Source: Campanula takesimana
Taxonomy: Eukaryota > Streptophyta > Magnoliopsida > Asterales > Campanulaceae
DNA length: 64,000 bases
NCBI GenBank assembly: GCA_026119855.1
Contig: JAOWBW010000112.1
Location: forward strand, 620,001 to 684,000
Direction of reading: 5' to 3'
Under the pieces are notes generated by a model. It ran no database searches and was not told the origin of the DNA. It was given only the letters and a program-made list of their open reading frames with translations. The position numbers and the translations under genes are program-made. Below are positions 45,234-56,758 of the stretch, in pieces; the first letter of the stretch is position 1; every line of letters starts with the position of its first letter.

Positions 45234-45376
45234 CGTCTCGTGTATACTTACACGAGATGAGAGCTTTCATCTCGTGTACATATACACGAGATACATCTCG
45301 TGTGAGTGCACACGAGATGAGATCTCGTGTATGTATACACGAGATGTAAGCTCTCATCTCGTATAAGTATAGATGA
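45234..45376. repeat. Array of CTCGTGTA/TACACGAG palindromes, subterminal
   Basis: About eight half-sites of CATCTCGTGTA and its complement, pairwise palindromic, lie just inside the left MULE end and directly after the stop codon of the PMD/OTU gene. The transcript could fold into several hairpins here. Confidence 0.8.
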
Positions 45377-45388
45377 GACAATTAAGTT

Positions 45389-47695
45389 TCATACCGCTAT
45401 AAAATGGTTTCCATTGACTTGTCCCACCACAACTGTGTTCACCGGTGGTTGTACTGGTGCAGTCACTGGAAGGCATAACATACCACCGCTAGTCGAGTAA
45501 GAAATGAACGCCACATTATACCTCGTGGCAATGATGTGCCCAAGATCTGGGAGCTCCATCCAATAATCACTGGGCGCCGTCCGGCTATAGCAAGCAATCT
45601 TACGTAAGAGTTCTCTTACCGATATCCAAGGTAGAACTCTTTCGTAAAGGTCTTGGCGAGCAAGCACCTCATTGTAACATTCTGTGCGCCTTCAGCCCAC
45701 TTCTCCTCATCTCCGTATATCTGTGCTGCTACGGCTCTATAGCCACAATGTCCATCTGATGCCACATCTATGATGCCTCCAATACGCGGGGTAATGAAAG
45801 GCGGAAAAGACTCTACATACGGGGAGCTGTATAAACTAGTATAATTGGGTTGTCCATTTCCCTCTCCACGACCCTGACCTTGACCCTGATCCCGTCCTCG
45901 GCCTCGACCCCGTCCTCTCCCACGACCGGAAGGAGCTACTGGTGGATGAGACGTAGGAGTACTAGCAGGGGTAGATGGTGTGGGTCCTGAAGGTGATTTT
46001 CGTTTGCGGGTGGACTCCGAACTCGCTTGGGTTGATGCAATGAATGCGCATCTAGACCTGAAATAGACGCCTGACATCCCTCAATAAATAACCAGTGCCG
46101 CTCAACTGGAGGTGTCTAGAGATGCCAGATACGTCAGGCGTTGGATCCGTATAGCGAACAACTCCACCATCAATCCTGATACCTGTAAATTGAAGATGCA
46201 ATAACATATTTTAGTATAAGAGATGAATGTAGACAGTTCATATAATATATGTAGACAGCTCTATAATTGTGAATGGAGTATCGAAACGATGTTATAAAAA
46301 CATACCAGAATATGAAAACTGTCATGTAAAGTAATCGTCATCTCACCCCACGGCATGTGGAACGAGTTAGTCTCAGGAGACCACCGTTCCAAAAATGCCG
46401 TTAGGAGGGCATGGTTAGGCCTATGAATGACGGAATCATGCAGATGCTGGAGGCCAGATGCATCTACGAGGGCCAGCCAGGCTCTATCAGCAACCGGCTG
46501 CTCATCACGCTTGAACCTGTTCATTCGAAACAAAAAATATTATCAGTACTCAAGAAAAGCAGCATAGGATGATAATTAATGGAATATTTAGAGTGTGTGG
46601 TATAAATAACTTCAATATTTAAAACATTTCACATTAATGCTAAGCTTACTGTGCAAGATGCGTGAGTCTCGTATGGAAAGTCACCAATCCCTCAGTAGTA
46701 GAGTCACCCCAAATCTATCTGGCTTGATGGTCACCGAACCCGTACATCAGTGAAACATCCTCTGGCCCACCACCGGGGTCCCTCTGAAGCTGCCATGATG
46801 GTGGCACATCCTGACCCCGCCTCCTCCCGTGTCTCAGAGATCTAGGCGGCTCTACTACATCATCATCCTCATCCTCCTCCTCCTCCTCCTGCACCCCCAC
46901 CTCCACCTCCTCCTCCTCCTCCTCATCATCATCCTGCCCCCCCCTCCTGCCCCTCCCCATCCTCCTCCCCATCATCACTATCACTCTCCTCCTCCCCATC
47001 ATCACTATCCTCCTCCTCCTCCTCACTATCTCCATCGACCGCCGCCTCCTCCTCCTGAACATCATCAGCTGCTGCCGCCTCCTCCTCCCTCTCCTCCTGC
47101 TCATCATCAGCTGTGGCATCCTCATCATTCTGAGCCTTGCTCCGGTTTTCTCCTCTCTCCAAACGCTCTTCAGCCTTCCTCTTTCTAGCTGAAACGGTCA
47201 TAGGATCACGTGCCTACAAAAAACACAAATAAGAGACAATACATTAGCGACAGTTACAGTAGATTAAATAAATGAACACAATGCTGACTGATAATTCACA
47301 ATGCTGATATTCAGAAGGATCACATCTCGTGTAACACCACTCGAGATGCATCTCGAGTGGGTTTATACGAGACTTGTCTCGTGTAAACACACCCGAGATG
47401 CATCTCGAGTGGTGTTACACGAGACACACCAAAGCCATCAAACCCAAACATCCCAGATTAATAACAGAAAAAAAATAATCCCAAAGAGTGTGTTGTGTAC
47501 ATTTTGTTCGCAATTTGAATAATTTTGTAGTTGAATTCAATTTCAATTTTACATTTTTCAAATTATGTTTAATTGGGAATATAGAAATGTAAAATAAGGT
47601 TAAAAATTGCTTACCTTTTTCACAGGCGCTGTAGACGAGCTAGTCCCGGCGGCGATGTGGGCGGCGGCGGTCTTGGGTATTTTAACTTTCACCAT
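45389..47695 (-). pseudogene. Plant mobile domain (PMD) and OTU-like peptidase gene, broken
   Basis: Spliced minus-strand gene. Exon 1 is 47695-47615 (MVKVKIPKTAAAHIAAG, donor GTAAGC). Exon 2 is 47213-46650, a long acidic Glu/Asp-rich tract ending in the start of the mobile domain. Exon 3 is 46516-46306 with the PMD landmarks WLALVDASGL, LLTAFLERW and FHMPWGEMTITLHD. Exon 4 starts at 46182. A Pro/Ser and GRGRGR-rich linker leads to an OTU cysteine-peptidase-like domain with DGHCGYRAV (Asp and Cys) and, at the C-terminus, GNHFIAV (candidate His). Lesions: a slip in the C8 run at 46937-46944, a TAG at 46715-46717 and a 1-base slip near 45670-45682. PMD proteins occur in host silencing factors and in transposons. 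Exon 4 limits are uncertain. Confidence 0.72.
47322..47432. repeat. Array of CATCTCGAGTG palindromes in intron 1
   Basis: Two long inverted units built of TCTCGTGTAA and CATCTCGAGTG in the intron of the PMD/OTU gene. The design is the same as in the array at 45234 but the core differs. Confidence 0.75.
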
Positions 47696-48013
47696 TTCAA
47701 TTTCGAAAGTTTTTTTTTTTTTTTTTTACTGTGAGAGAGAGAGGTGAGAGAGAAGAACAGAGCGAGAGAAAGAACGACGGTGAGCGACGACGGTGACAGA
47801 GACGGTGAGAGAGAGACGTTAGAGAGAGACTGTTCGTTTCTTTCTTCATCGTTGTTTCAAACTGAGAGAGAGAGAGAGGAGGGGTTAGGGAGCAAACGTG
47901 AGGGAGAGTGAAATTGAAAAAAAAAAGAAAAAAGATATATATATGGGTACTTTGGTAATTTAATGGGGCTGTGGAAATAAGGGGCTGTGTATATAAATAT
48001 ATCCCTACGATCC

Positions 48014-48101
48014 CCAAATCTTATACTTTCCCCGCCATTTAAAACGCGCAAAACCAGAGCTCACACACAGTCTGTGTGAGAGAGAAGAGAGATTATCTAA
48101 G
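48014..48101 (+). promoter_or_regulatory. Proximal 5' region of the 48102 gene
   Basis: Only about 90 bp remain between the MULE duplication and the ATG. They include a TTAAAACGCGC stretch and a GAGAGAAGAGAG leader. A TATA-like run (GTATATAAATAT, about 47988-47999) lies inside the MULE end and could now serve this gene. Confidence 0.4.
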
Positions 48102-51100
48102 ATGGGGACTCGAGAGGTGTATGAAGAGAAGCTACGAACAGGAAATCTACATCACGATCCTACCATCAAGCCAGGCCTCGGCTCTCCTCGATGCCCTCGT
48201 TGTCTCTCTCTGTTAAACCCTAATTCGGTATTCTTAAACCCTCCATCTTTCTCTGTTTTGCACTTCAAATTTGCTTGTTTGTTTAATTCTGCGTATTAAC
48301 TGTTCGATGAATTGTCCATGAGAAAATTTAGTCGGTGATTTTTTTTTTGGGGGTTGATTTTTTGTTTGGTTGGTTGAAGTTGAAGCAGGGAAACGGAGAA
48401 TGGACTATTACTTCAGTTTTGCACGACGCCACTGCCGTGGTACTTTCTTCGCTTCTGTCTCACACATTCACACACACACCCGCACAGTGCCTATTCACTT
48501 GAGCATTGTTATGATTAGGAAATGGAGGAAAATTGAAAACAAGGGCTTAATTTGAAATCAGTATTCAGTTTAATCATGTTCCAAGACAAAACATATTATA
48601 TCACGCTATGATGTTGAAGCAGCGGAAATCAACAAAGGGAGCTCTTTCCATGAGAAATTCCTAGAACAATAAAACTAGCCCTACGGGCTAGGGTTTTCAC
48701 ACCAATCCAGGCGGCAGATATAAACAAACTCAAAGTTTGATGAACATTAATTTTTTTTTTTTAATTAAATTCGGAATTAAAATTCACCCTAAATCTATAG
48801 GTGACCTAAGACGTGGAAAACAAGTCACTAATTCCTAAAACTAAGCCTAATGTAACCCAACAATACTCTAGAATATCAAAATATATTTTAAATATATTCT
48901 AAAACATAAAAATACTACCTACTAATAATACATCCGAAAATTACAAATTACATCAAGATAATTAAAATTTAATCCAAGTTTATCACAATATTGTCCTATA
49001 TCAGTCACCCTTGCTTTAAAAGAACTCGTCCTACAATTGATGCCTAAAGTTTGAAGACGACCGTTCCACTTGAAAAAATATCGGCTTAATTGGATTTAGG
49101 ACGACTTCCTCAAAATAAAGAATTATACAATCCTCTATATTTTGGAGACTCATGATTTGGATCATGGATGTACTCTACATATTCACCCCTTCATCTTATA
49201 TAGCTCTATCTTTATCTGTGGATGGAAGATTTTCAAAATCTTATCTTTTGACATCTAAATCATAATCCCTTGACCGACGAATATTGTAGATTGTTCACTA
49301 ACCCTTCTACAAGTCCGTTAGAATATGTTTCGGTATTTGCCTGTGATTTAGGGTTACTACCGATCTGAAAATTTTACAACAATTCCATGATCCGAGCATC
49401 ACGTGTTGTAGCATCACGTTGTATTTACTCCACATTGCAAGAATAGCAAGTTTGAGTGTCGTTGTTGTTACCTTTATTTGTCACCATCCCATGATTTTGC
49501 GTGCTGTGATACCAACCGATGCAGCGGAAATAGGGTGGTTTGATTAAACATGTGTTGATCAGGGACACTTTCAACGAGTATTTCCCTAAGATAAATAAAG
49601 TTGCCTATTTCCACCGCGCCAGTTGGCATAAGAGCATGCAAAATCCTGGGATGGTGGTTAACGAAGGTAACAACAACGACACTTAAGCTAATATTTTTGC
49701 AATGTTGGAGCAAAAACAACGTGATGCAGCATCACGTGAGTCTTGGATCATGAAATTGTTGCAATTTTTTTAGATTGGTGTCAACCGTAAATCACGAGCA
49801 AGTACCGAAGTATATTCTAAGGGACTTAGAGGAGAGGTAGTGAACAATCTAAAATCTCTGCCGGTCCAGAGATTAGAAGATTTAGATGTCAAAAGGGAGG
49901 AGGATATTGATAAAAAAATCTATAGAAGGTGAATTATGTGACTATTTTGAAGAGTGTATCCATGATCCAAAAGGGGAGGAACCATTAATTCTTATTTGGA
50001 CTTGTAGGCGAGTCCTTTAGAAAAAAAAAAGATAAAAAAGGAGAAAGATGTGTATGATCTAAATCAAGTTTATGATGAATTTGTTGGGGCGGAATTGATT
50101 GACAACACATCTTACGTCAAGACCCTAGTGAAGCCTACTGATGTGGTTGACTTGATGGAGAAATATTCGTGTGGAATGTGGTCATTACTAGAGTTTACAA
50201 ATTATTAACAGACTGAAAGTGTGCCCGATTAACCGTGTGTTGATCGAAACCCATTTATTCCTCTGTGTGTGGTGGTATCAGAGCCTAAAGCTATATAGTA
50301 ACATATGAATTTAAGTTATTCATAATCATTATCTCAAATGGTACAATCCTGTCCTACGTCAGCTAGTATTATTTTCATAGAACAAGTTCTCAAATGGGAT
50401 GGGCTGAAGTATGCTTTTGTTTTTATATTTATGGCATTTGTTTATGGCTTAAGTTTCATCATTATCTCAAACTCATGATTATGTATATAAGTATTCATAA
50501 TTATATAATTATAAATGAATAAAATCAAATTAAATTGAATATAAACAAATTAAATTGAATAATATCATATCATTATAAATGATATGATATTAATTTCGTT
50601 TCATTCATGTTCCAAGACTAAATGTTTGTGTGGCATATGTTTGCGGCGTAAGTTTTTCATATTACCAACTAAATTTTGGGTCAGTTGACCTACATCCCTA
50701 ACTAGATCCACCTCCTCCTCTCTTGTGCATAAGACTATGCTTTTGGTTGTCTCTGCTGGTTTGTATTGAATAAACTGATTCATGTATCTTTCTGTTAAGT
50801 GACTCTTGCAACAGTTTTACCCCTTTCATTGTTTACTTGCTTATCTTCTCCTGCTATCGTTGAGCAGGCTGGCTCTGGATTAGGTGGACTGCTTAGTGCC
50901 TTTTATGGTTTGAACACGGGTAAAAAAATATGTTTTGTTCTTGTCCCGTTCTCATCTAAATAGTGGTTAACATGGGTTTCTCTTAGGGATACCGTATGTT
51001 CAAAAACATGTCAAGGGACCCAAATGGCTTCCATTTTTTGTAGGGGTATGCCTCGCTATTATGTTTCTTGTATTTTTCTCCTTTCTTTGTTTGCTATATA

Positions 51101-51107
51101 TATATAA

Positions 51108-51146
<39 letters not shown>

Positions 51147-51698
51147 TAGGTAGGTGCTCAAATGAGAACCACAATTGTGTGAGAACCGTGAGAACCAAGC
51201 ATAACCATTAGATTAGAATCAAAACCAAGGGTTCAGATTATAGATACAGTAAATTTTGATATTGCATTTGGATACAGTAGCTTAAATGACTAATGTATCC
51301 AAGTGTATTTTGAAAATTAGCTACTGTATCCAAGTGTATCAAATGTATCTATAATCTGAACGCTTGATTTTGTATTTAATCAAACGGTTATGCTTGGTTC
51401 TCACGGTTCACATTTTAAGTGGTTCTCATTGGAGCGAGACCCTATATATATATATATAGGTAGGTGTTCAAATGAGAACCTAAATATCGTGAGAACTGTG
51501 AGAGCTTAATGTATCCAAGTGCACATTTGATACATTAGTTTTTACCTAATGTATCCAAGTAATGTATCCAATGATGTATCCAAGTCAAGTAATGTATCCA
51601 ATGATGTATACAAGTGAACCATTGGATACATTAGTTTTTTACCTAATGTATCCAAGTTCTCACGGTTCTCACGATATTTAGGTTCTCACAGGAGCACA

Positions 51699-51777
<79 letters not shown>

Positions 51778-53886
51778 CTTCTTTACTATTCTCTATATAC
51801 TAAGCTTCGTATGTCTTCTTACAGCTTCCTCCTTTTCTGATGTTTACTGCTGGCAGTGCTGCATTTGGAGGTATATTCCATATTTACGGAGATGTTTGAG
51901 TTGTGTTTTGTAGTGTTACTTCTAGACTTTCCGCAATTAGTCCGATGGATAATATGCCCTGCTTTTTTATACGAATCTTTTGGATGATAAAACCTCGTAT
52001 TTTACCTTAAACGCCGTATTCTCCCAGCACCTGCTCAGAATGCTGTCATCTTTTTCATCATCAGGGATATGAAATACTCTCTCCATCCAAAATGATCTTC
52101 CTACATTTTTTGCCAGTACTAAGAATGAACTTTGAGCAATAGATATAAATTGATTTAATTATACTAATGAAACTCTAAAACTTTTAATTGATAAACCATC
52201 AACAATACTATCAATAACAAGTTTTGGATTTTGATTAAGATAGTGAAATCAACTTAAAATTATTGCTCAAAGTTCATTCGTAGTAACGGCAAAAAAGCGA
52301 GAAGATCATTTTGGGATGGAGGGAGTACTAGTTTTCTGTATCCAGTTCTTCAGTCTTTGCTCTAGCAATGCTGTTAGTTAGGCCTGGATTTGGCGTTTCA
52401 GATGAGCTTGTAGAGGATTAGGTGTTATCAAGCTGGATTAATCTTGAATAAATTGTTTTGTTAGTTAGTACTCCCCTGTCATAATAGAACAGTAACATAT
52501 GTATAAACATGCATATTGAGAAAATGGTTTGATAGTTACTAGTTATTTGAATTTCCCCAAACAATTGAATTTAAACTAGGTTGCAATATTTTGATTAAAA
52601 CTAGGCGGGAAAATGAAGGTTAGCTTAGTCACTTTCCTTTTAAAAGGTTTTCTTAAAAGGAAGTATTATTTCTCAATCACAAAGCCTTAAAACAAATTCA
52701 CTCTTCTATTGGGACAAGGGAGTAGTATTTATTTGAATGCAGTCCGCTACTAATGCTATCACAGGATAGGTGATGGAGATCAAAATATGGATAAGCTTTT
52801 TTTTTTTTTCCTAATATATTATTTTTTGTTATTGTCAGATTTATATTTAGATGTGCAAAGTTTCAGTACGTTTAGGTCTTATTTGATGTTTTAGAGTTCT
52901 GCTTGGTTACTATATAATATATGGAAAAAGTGCACAAAAAATCACTTGACTTTACACTTTTTGTGGATCTGATCACCAAACTCATTTACTTTTTTGGTGA
53001 TCAAATTCACAAAAAGTATGTAGTTGGACAGTGCAATTAAACTCTTAGCAATTATCCTTACTATTAAAAGAGTCTTTTCATTTGTGGACTAAGTTTCTGT
53101 AGCATCCTAGGGCGTTACTGCATTCAATGAGGTCAACCCGAAAGGTATTTAAAAAAAAAAGCAATGACAAGGTTACAGAAAAAGTTTACAAAATTTTGGT
53201 TGCAAACACAGTTGGCAATCAGTGATTGGATATCTATTTAATGAGCAGCGGGATTAACAATGACAACATCCAATCATTGATTGCCCATCTTAATTGTGGT
53301 CAATTTTGTAAGTTTAGTATTACTTGTATTAAAAAGAAGAGTCTCACAGCTGGTTTGTAAATTGTGTATGTATGTTGCAGAGCAACTTCTCCTAAATGTT
53401 TTCATTTTTGGATAATGATATGTATAGGGAAAACTCATAGCGAAACTCTGTAATCCGTTGGATTGTAATAAATTTTTGTGGAACCCACTGCTAAAACCTC
53501 ATCCAACGGATTAGAGTGCTTCACTATGAGTTTTCCCTTTGAGTTTTCACTATGTGTATCATTGTCCTTCATTTTTTCCCCTTAAGGCCATCGATCTGCA
53601 AGAATGTTTTCCGTTATCTTGATATGCATCTCAGTTAGATTTTTATTCTTTATATTTTTTACCTGGAAATATATATGCTTGAATTTGATGAAAATTTGTC
53701 AAAATCTAACTTAATTTTACAGGTTATGGGCTTCCAAAGTTTACTCAGCTAACTGTAACGTCTTATTATACTGCCTCAAGTGCTTCACATTATGGTGTTT
53801 CGTTGCTTACAAGATACATAGAAGATACCCACATATCCCGTGCGCACCGTGAAAGACTGGATAATCAGTTGGAGGTGCACACATAA
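48102..53886 (+). CDS. Small conserved plant membrane protein, unknown function (six exons)
   Basis: Six exons with consistent phases and GT-AG borders: 48102-48227, 48389-48439, 50868-50919, 50987-51045, 51825-51870 and 53723-53886. They join into 165 residues (MGTREVYEEKLRTGN ... LDNQLEVHT). The N-terminus is soluble with a CPRC pair (about residues 31-34). It is followed by WTITSVLHDATAVAGSGLGG and two Gly/Ala-rich hydrophobic stretches (about residues 57-70 and 93-115) that look like membrane segments. I take it to be a plant-conserved gene but cannot name a function. All exons are clean, so it is probably active. Introns 2 and 4 carry element insertions, and a MULE sits just upstream. 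Confidence 0.8.
48574..50618. mobile_element. Insertion in intron 2, bounded by a 14-bp direct repeat
   Basis: TCATGTTCCAAGAC occurs at 48574-48587 and 50605-50618, bracketing about 2.0 kb. The interior holds retroelement remains: primer-site-like GCTGTGATACCAACC at 49502-49516, TGGTATCAGAGC at 50273-50284 and repeated GCAGCGGAAAT words. A long imperfect inverted repeat fills its middle. Type unresolved. Confidence 0.6.
49020..50030. repeat. Long imperfect inverted repeat (hairpin) in intron 2
   Basis: The arms, about 49020-49517 and 49618-50030, are reverse complements over most of their length. For example, GGTAACAACAACGACACT at 49666-49683 pairs with AGTGTCGTTGTTGTTACC at 49456-49473. About 100 bp separate them. 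Outer parts are more diverged and contain indels. Confidence 0.8.
51145..51442. repeat. Micron-like repeat, copy 3, in intron 4
   Basis: Has GTAGGTGCTCAAATGAGAACC at the left, GTGAGAACC words and a TGTATCCAAGTG interior. TA tracts lie on both sides (51094-51144 and 51443-51458). Confidence 0.8.
51459..51702. repeat. Micron-like repeat, copy 4, shortened
   Basis: Same ends as copy 3, but the interior is reduced and contains tandem AATGTATCCAAGT words. A TA tract of about 73 bp follows (51703-51775), close to the exon 5 acceptor. Confidence 0.8.
52077..52325. repeat. Stowaway MITE in intron 5
   Basis: CTCTCTCCATCCAAAATGAT and its inverse, flanked by TA. Confidence 0.88.
53427..53537. repeat. 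Hairpin MITE of 111 bp in intron 5
   Basis: GGGAAAACTCATAGCGAAAC is mirrored by the complement at the right, and an inner pair TAATCCGTTGGA/TCCAACGGATTA closes the stem. No duplication found. Confidence 0.75.
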
Positions 53887-54286
53887 GAATTCTACCTTCA
53901 GTTTCATAATCATCTTGAGTTTTTGATATCTAAATTTTGCGTCTTTTTCCTGTAAAACTTATTTCTCATCATATATTAACATAGTATTATTCGGCAAGAA
54001 TAGCAGTATATATATCCGTAACAATTGTGCACGGAGTAGATATGAGGTTCTTTGATTCTCAACAACTTAGATAGTTGGATAAGTAAATGAAGTTCATCCT
54101 TTCTTTGCGGAAAATTGGTGTAGCACAATCTTTCAGTCGTACATGGTTGGTGACTAATGAAGCTATACCATAATGGCCAAGCAGACCCAGTTAGGTTTGG
54201 TTTGACATGGATGATTACTACTAGGGACGATTGATATTTAGTCGTTGTTATAAGTTGTATGCTGTCTTCTTCTCACATATAAGGTA
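53887..54286. other. 3' flank of the membrane-protein gene
   Basis: Includes its likely 3' UTR. No other gene is recognised. Confidence 0.5.
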
Positions 54287-54294
54287 CTTATGTG

Positions 54295-54552
54295 CAGTGG
54301 CGAAGCCAGGATTTTTCAAAAAGGGGGTCAATGTTGTTTGTGGGATAAGTATTATTGTTGAGGTTTACAAATTTAATATACAAGGGGGTCAAATAGTGCA
54401 ATTTTTTCTCAAACTTAAGGGGGGTCAAAATGAATAAATCCATCATTTTTAGTAGTAAAATGTCATTTTCTAAAATGCTGATGGTACTAAAATTGACACA
54501 TTCCAAAATTCAAGGGGGTCACCCCATTGCCTTTGCCCTAGCCTCGCCACTG
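54295..54552. repeat. hAT-type MITE
   Basis: Inverted ends CAGTGGCGAAGCCAGG and CCTCGCCACTG with a perfect 8-bp duplication CTTATGTG (54287-54294 and 54553-54560). Interior has repeated GGGGGTCAA words. Confidence 0.9.
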
Positions 54553-54661
54553 CTTATGTGTTGCTCGTAATGGGCTTGAGTAGTCCGTTTCCTGTGGCTC
54601 CTCGAATTTATGATGAGTCCCTCGACTAGTTTGGTAGAGTTTTGTTCAAAACTCTTATATA

Positions 54662-54919
54662 CTCCCTATGTCCTAGAAAGTTTGTCTCATTTTGTTTTTT
54701 TTATGGTCAACATAAATGAACTTTGACCAAGCATTGGTGTCATTCTATTGATCACAATGAATTGTAAAAATTGTTATTGATAAATCACTTAATGATTTGT
54801 CAATAACATTTTTTAGAATTTCACTAGAATGATTAGATCAGACATCAATGTTTGGTTAAAGTTCATCTATGTTGACCATAAAAAGTCAAAATGAGACAAG
54901 CTTTCCGGGACAAAAGGAG
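54662..54919. repeat. Stowaway MITE
   Basis: CTCCCTATGTCCTAGAAAG and the inverse CTTTCCGGGACAAAAGGAG, flanked by TA. Confidence 0.88.
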
Positions 54920-55033
54920 TACGTCGTAGTAGTACACAAATTGAGGATTGTACCAAAATTTATGATCTAGGAGTTTTGGTAGCCTTATACTCAGTCTGAT
55001 CCTGAGAGCCTACGGACTGGAAGAGTTGATACC

Positions 55034-55782
55034 AGGGCTGCGGGATACTTTCCCCATGGCCTCGAATCGCAGGTATTGATTCGCGATTCGATACCGAATC
55101 GATAAGATGGAATTCGCGAATCGTTATCTTCGATTCTTGTTCTGATAGTACTAATAGTACTAGTGAGTAACCCGTCGAGATTCGACGGGAGCATAGTAAT
55201 GCTAAGCATAAAAAAAATACTCCCTTCGTCCCTAAATGATCTTCAAATTTTGACATTTTTCATTAATAAACCCCCCATGATCTACATTGCTATATAAAGT
55301 CCTCTAAAATTGAAAAGCCATTGTTGCAATAAATACATATTGTACATTTACTAGTGATAGGTTTCCAAGGATAACTTCACAGCTCTAGAAAAATGAAAAG
55401 CCACAACATTCATATCAAGGAGATGCTTACATTCAGTGATCAGTCCCTCACTACAAATACATGTTGCCAAAGACTATTCTCACAAACCATCCTTTCCAAA
55501 AATCAAAAAATACAACCAAATGTTGATTTTCTATGAAAATTAATTTTATTATTATTATATATGTTTCATTATATATTTTTTAATATTTATTTAAATAAAA
55601 CGTACTAATATCGCGAATTCGTAAATCGCAATAATTGTGATACTCTACGTATCGGATTCCTTCGCAAATCGCAATAATTGTAATACTCTACGTATCGGAT
55701 TCCATTACGTATCGAATTCCATGGGTTGAGCGAATTCGTATCACGAATTCGAATCGGACGAACTACGAATCGTGCAAACATG
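55034..55782. mobile_element. hAT-like element rich in GAATTCG words
   Basis: An 8-bp duplication GTTGATAC flanks it (55026-55033 and 55783-55790). The ends CAGGGCTGC and the complement of GCAAACATG are only weakly inverted. Both halves are packed with ATTCGCGAATCG and CGTATCGAATTC words, giving many alternative hairpins. A partial Stowaway end lies at about 55221. Confidence 0.6.
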
Positions 55783-55818
55783 GTTGATACTTGAGAGAAA
55801 GAGAAGACAGTTGACTAG

Positions 55819-56758
55819 TGAAAGAAATTAAGCGGCTAGGACTGTTCTGGGAATTGACCGACTGTGTGAACAACTGTGTATTCAAACGTGCTAACAGTTG
55901 TCCAGACAGTTGTCCTGTCAGTTGGCGACGACCAGAAACTCAGAAACACAGAAACAAACGCAGCGGAAATTAAAACTGATTAAACACTTCAGCAAGAAAT
56001 ACCTTGCTGGAGAACTTTCATTACTAAAACTCTTTCAGAGTACAAAAGGATGAAAGAAACAAAAACAATTAAAAGATCAAAACCTATTCTATCTTGAATA
56101 GACTAAACAAAAAAACACTTGAGTTCTTGATGAACAAGAACCTAAAAAAAACAAAAGACTCTTTCAAAAATATTCTGTGAATCCGTCAAAGTCAATGAAG
56201 GAGTCGGCTTGTATTTATACAAGGCTTGGCCGCTCCTTACACTCCAAGAAATCCTTCTTTCCATATGAGAGTCTTCCTAAAATAAAACACCTAAAATACA
56301 AAATACTAACCAAAGATAAACATTAGTAGGTTAGTCAAGTAAATCAAAATAATAATAATAGTCCTAAAATAAACTATTCCTAAATAATTACAACTAATTC
56401 CTAAAATAAATAAACTCTAAATATATACTCCCTCCGTCCCACCGAAAATTGCAAAACTTACCAAAATGGGCGTCCCATAGAAATTGCACATTCCATAAAT
56501 GGAAAGTTTTTAATACTTTTTAATTAGTGGGTCCCACTTCTCATACTCACATCCACTAACCCACTAACTATTCTCTACCCCACTTTCTCTCTCTCACTCA
56601 ACAATCAACACTCACAACACATCACCTTTTTCACTTTTCCCTTAATTCTTGTGCCATGATTTTTTTTTGCAATTTTCGGCGGGACGGAGGGAGTACATTT
56701 ATTAAATCAGAATCACAAAGATACAAAACTAAATATAAGAGTATTTCATACTCTTTCA
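55819..56758 (-). repeat. 3' LTR of the SIRE-like element, with nested MITE
   Basis: TGAAAGAAATTAAG to CATACTCTTTCA, 940 bp. It has the same sequence as the 5' LTR once the 266-bp MITE and its TA are removed. Confidence 0.95.
56428..56693. repeat. Stowaway MITE with an empty-site comparison
   Basis: CTCCCTCCGTCCCACCGAAA and the inverse, flanked by TA. The sister LTR has the uninterrupted site ATATATACATTT at about 62070. Confidence 0.97.

Larger units (their letters stand above)
45170..48004. mobile_element. MULE carrying a PMD/OTU gene
   Basis: A perfect 9-bp duplication CTACGATCC (45161-45169 and 48005-48013) bounds a 2835-bp insertion. The ends are imperfect inverted repeats: both begin GG and share TATATACACAGCCC, then a second CACAGCCC and ATTTAATT or ATTAAATT. 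The 9-bp duplication points to a Mutator-like element. No MURA transposase is present. The whole interior is one minus-strand gene with plant-mobile-domain and OTU-peptidase parts, plus two arrays of short palindromes. Confidence 0.78.

Noticed and set aside
44851..45366. 171-residue plus-strand frame
   Set aside because: It crosses the MULE insertion border and the palindrome array. Its C-terminal part is translated palindrome repeats.
46829..47188. Plus-strand open frame rich in Leu, His and Pro
   Set aside because: It is the complement of the acidic GAG/GAT-repeat exon of the PMD/OTU gene. Low complexity keeps several frames open.
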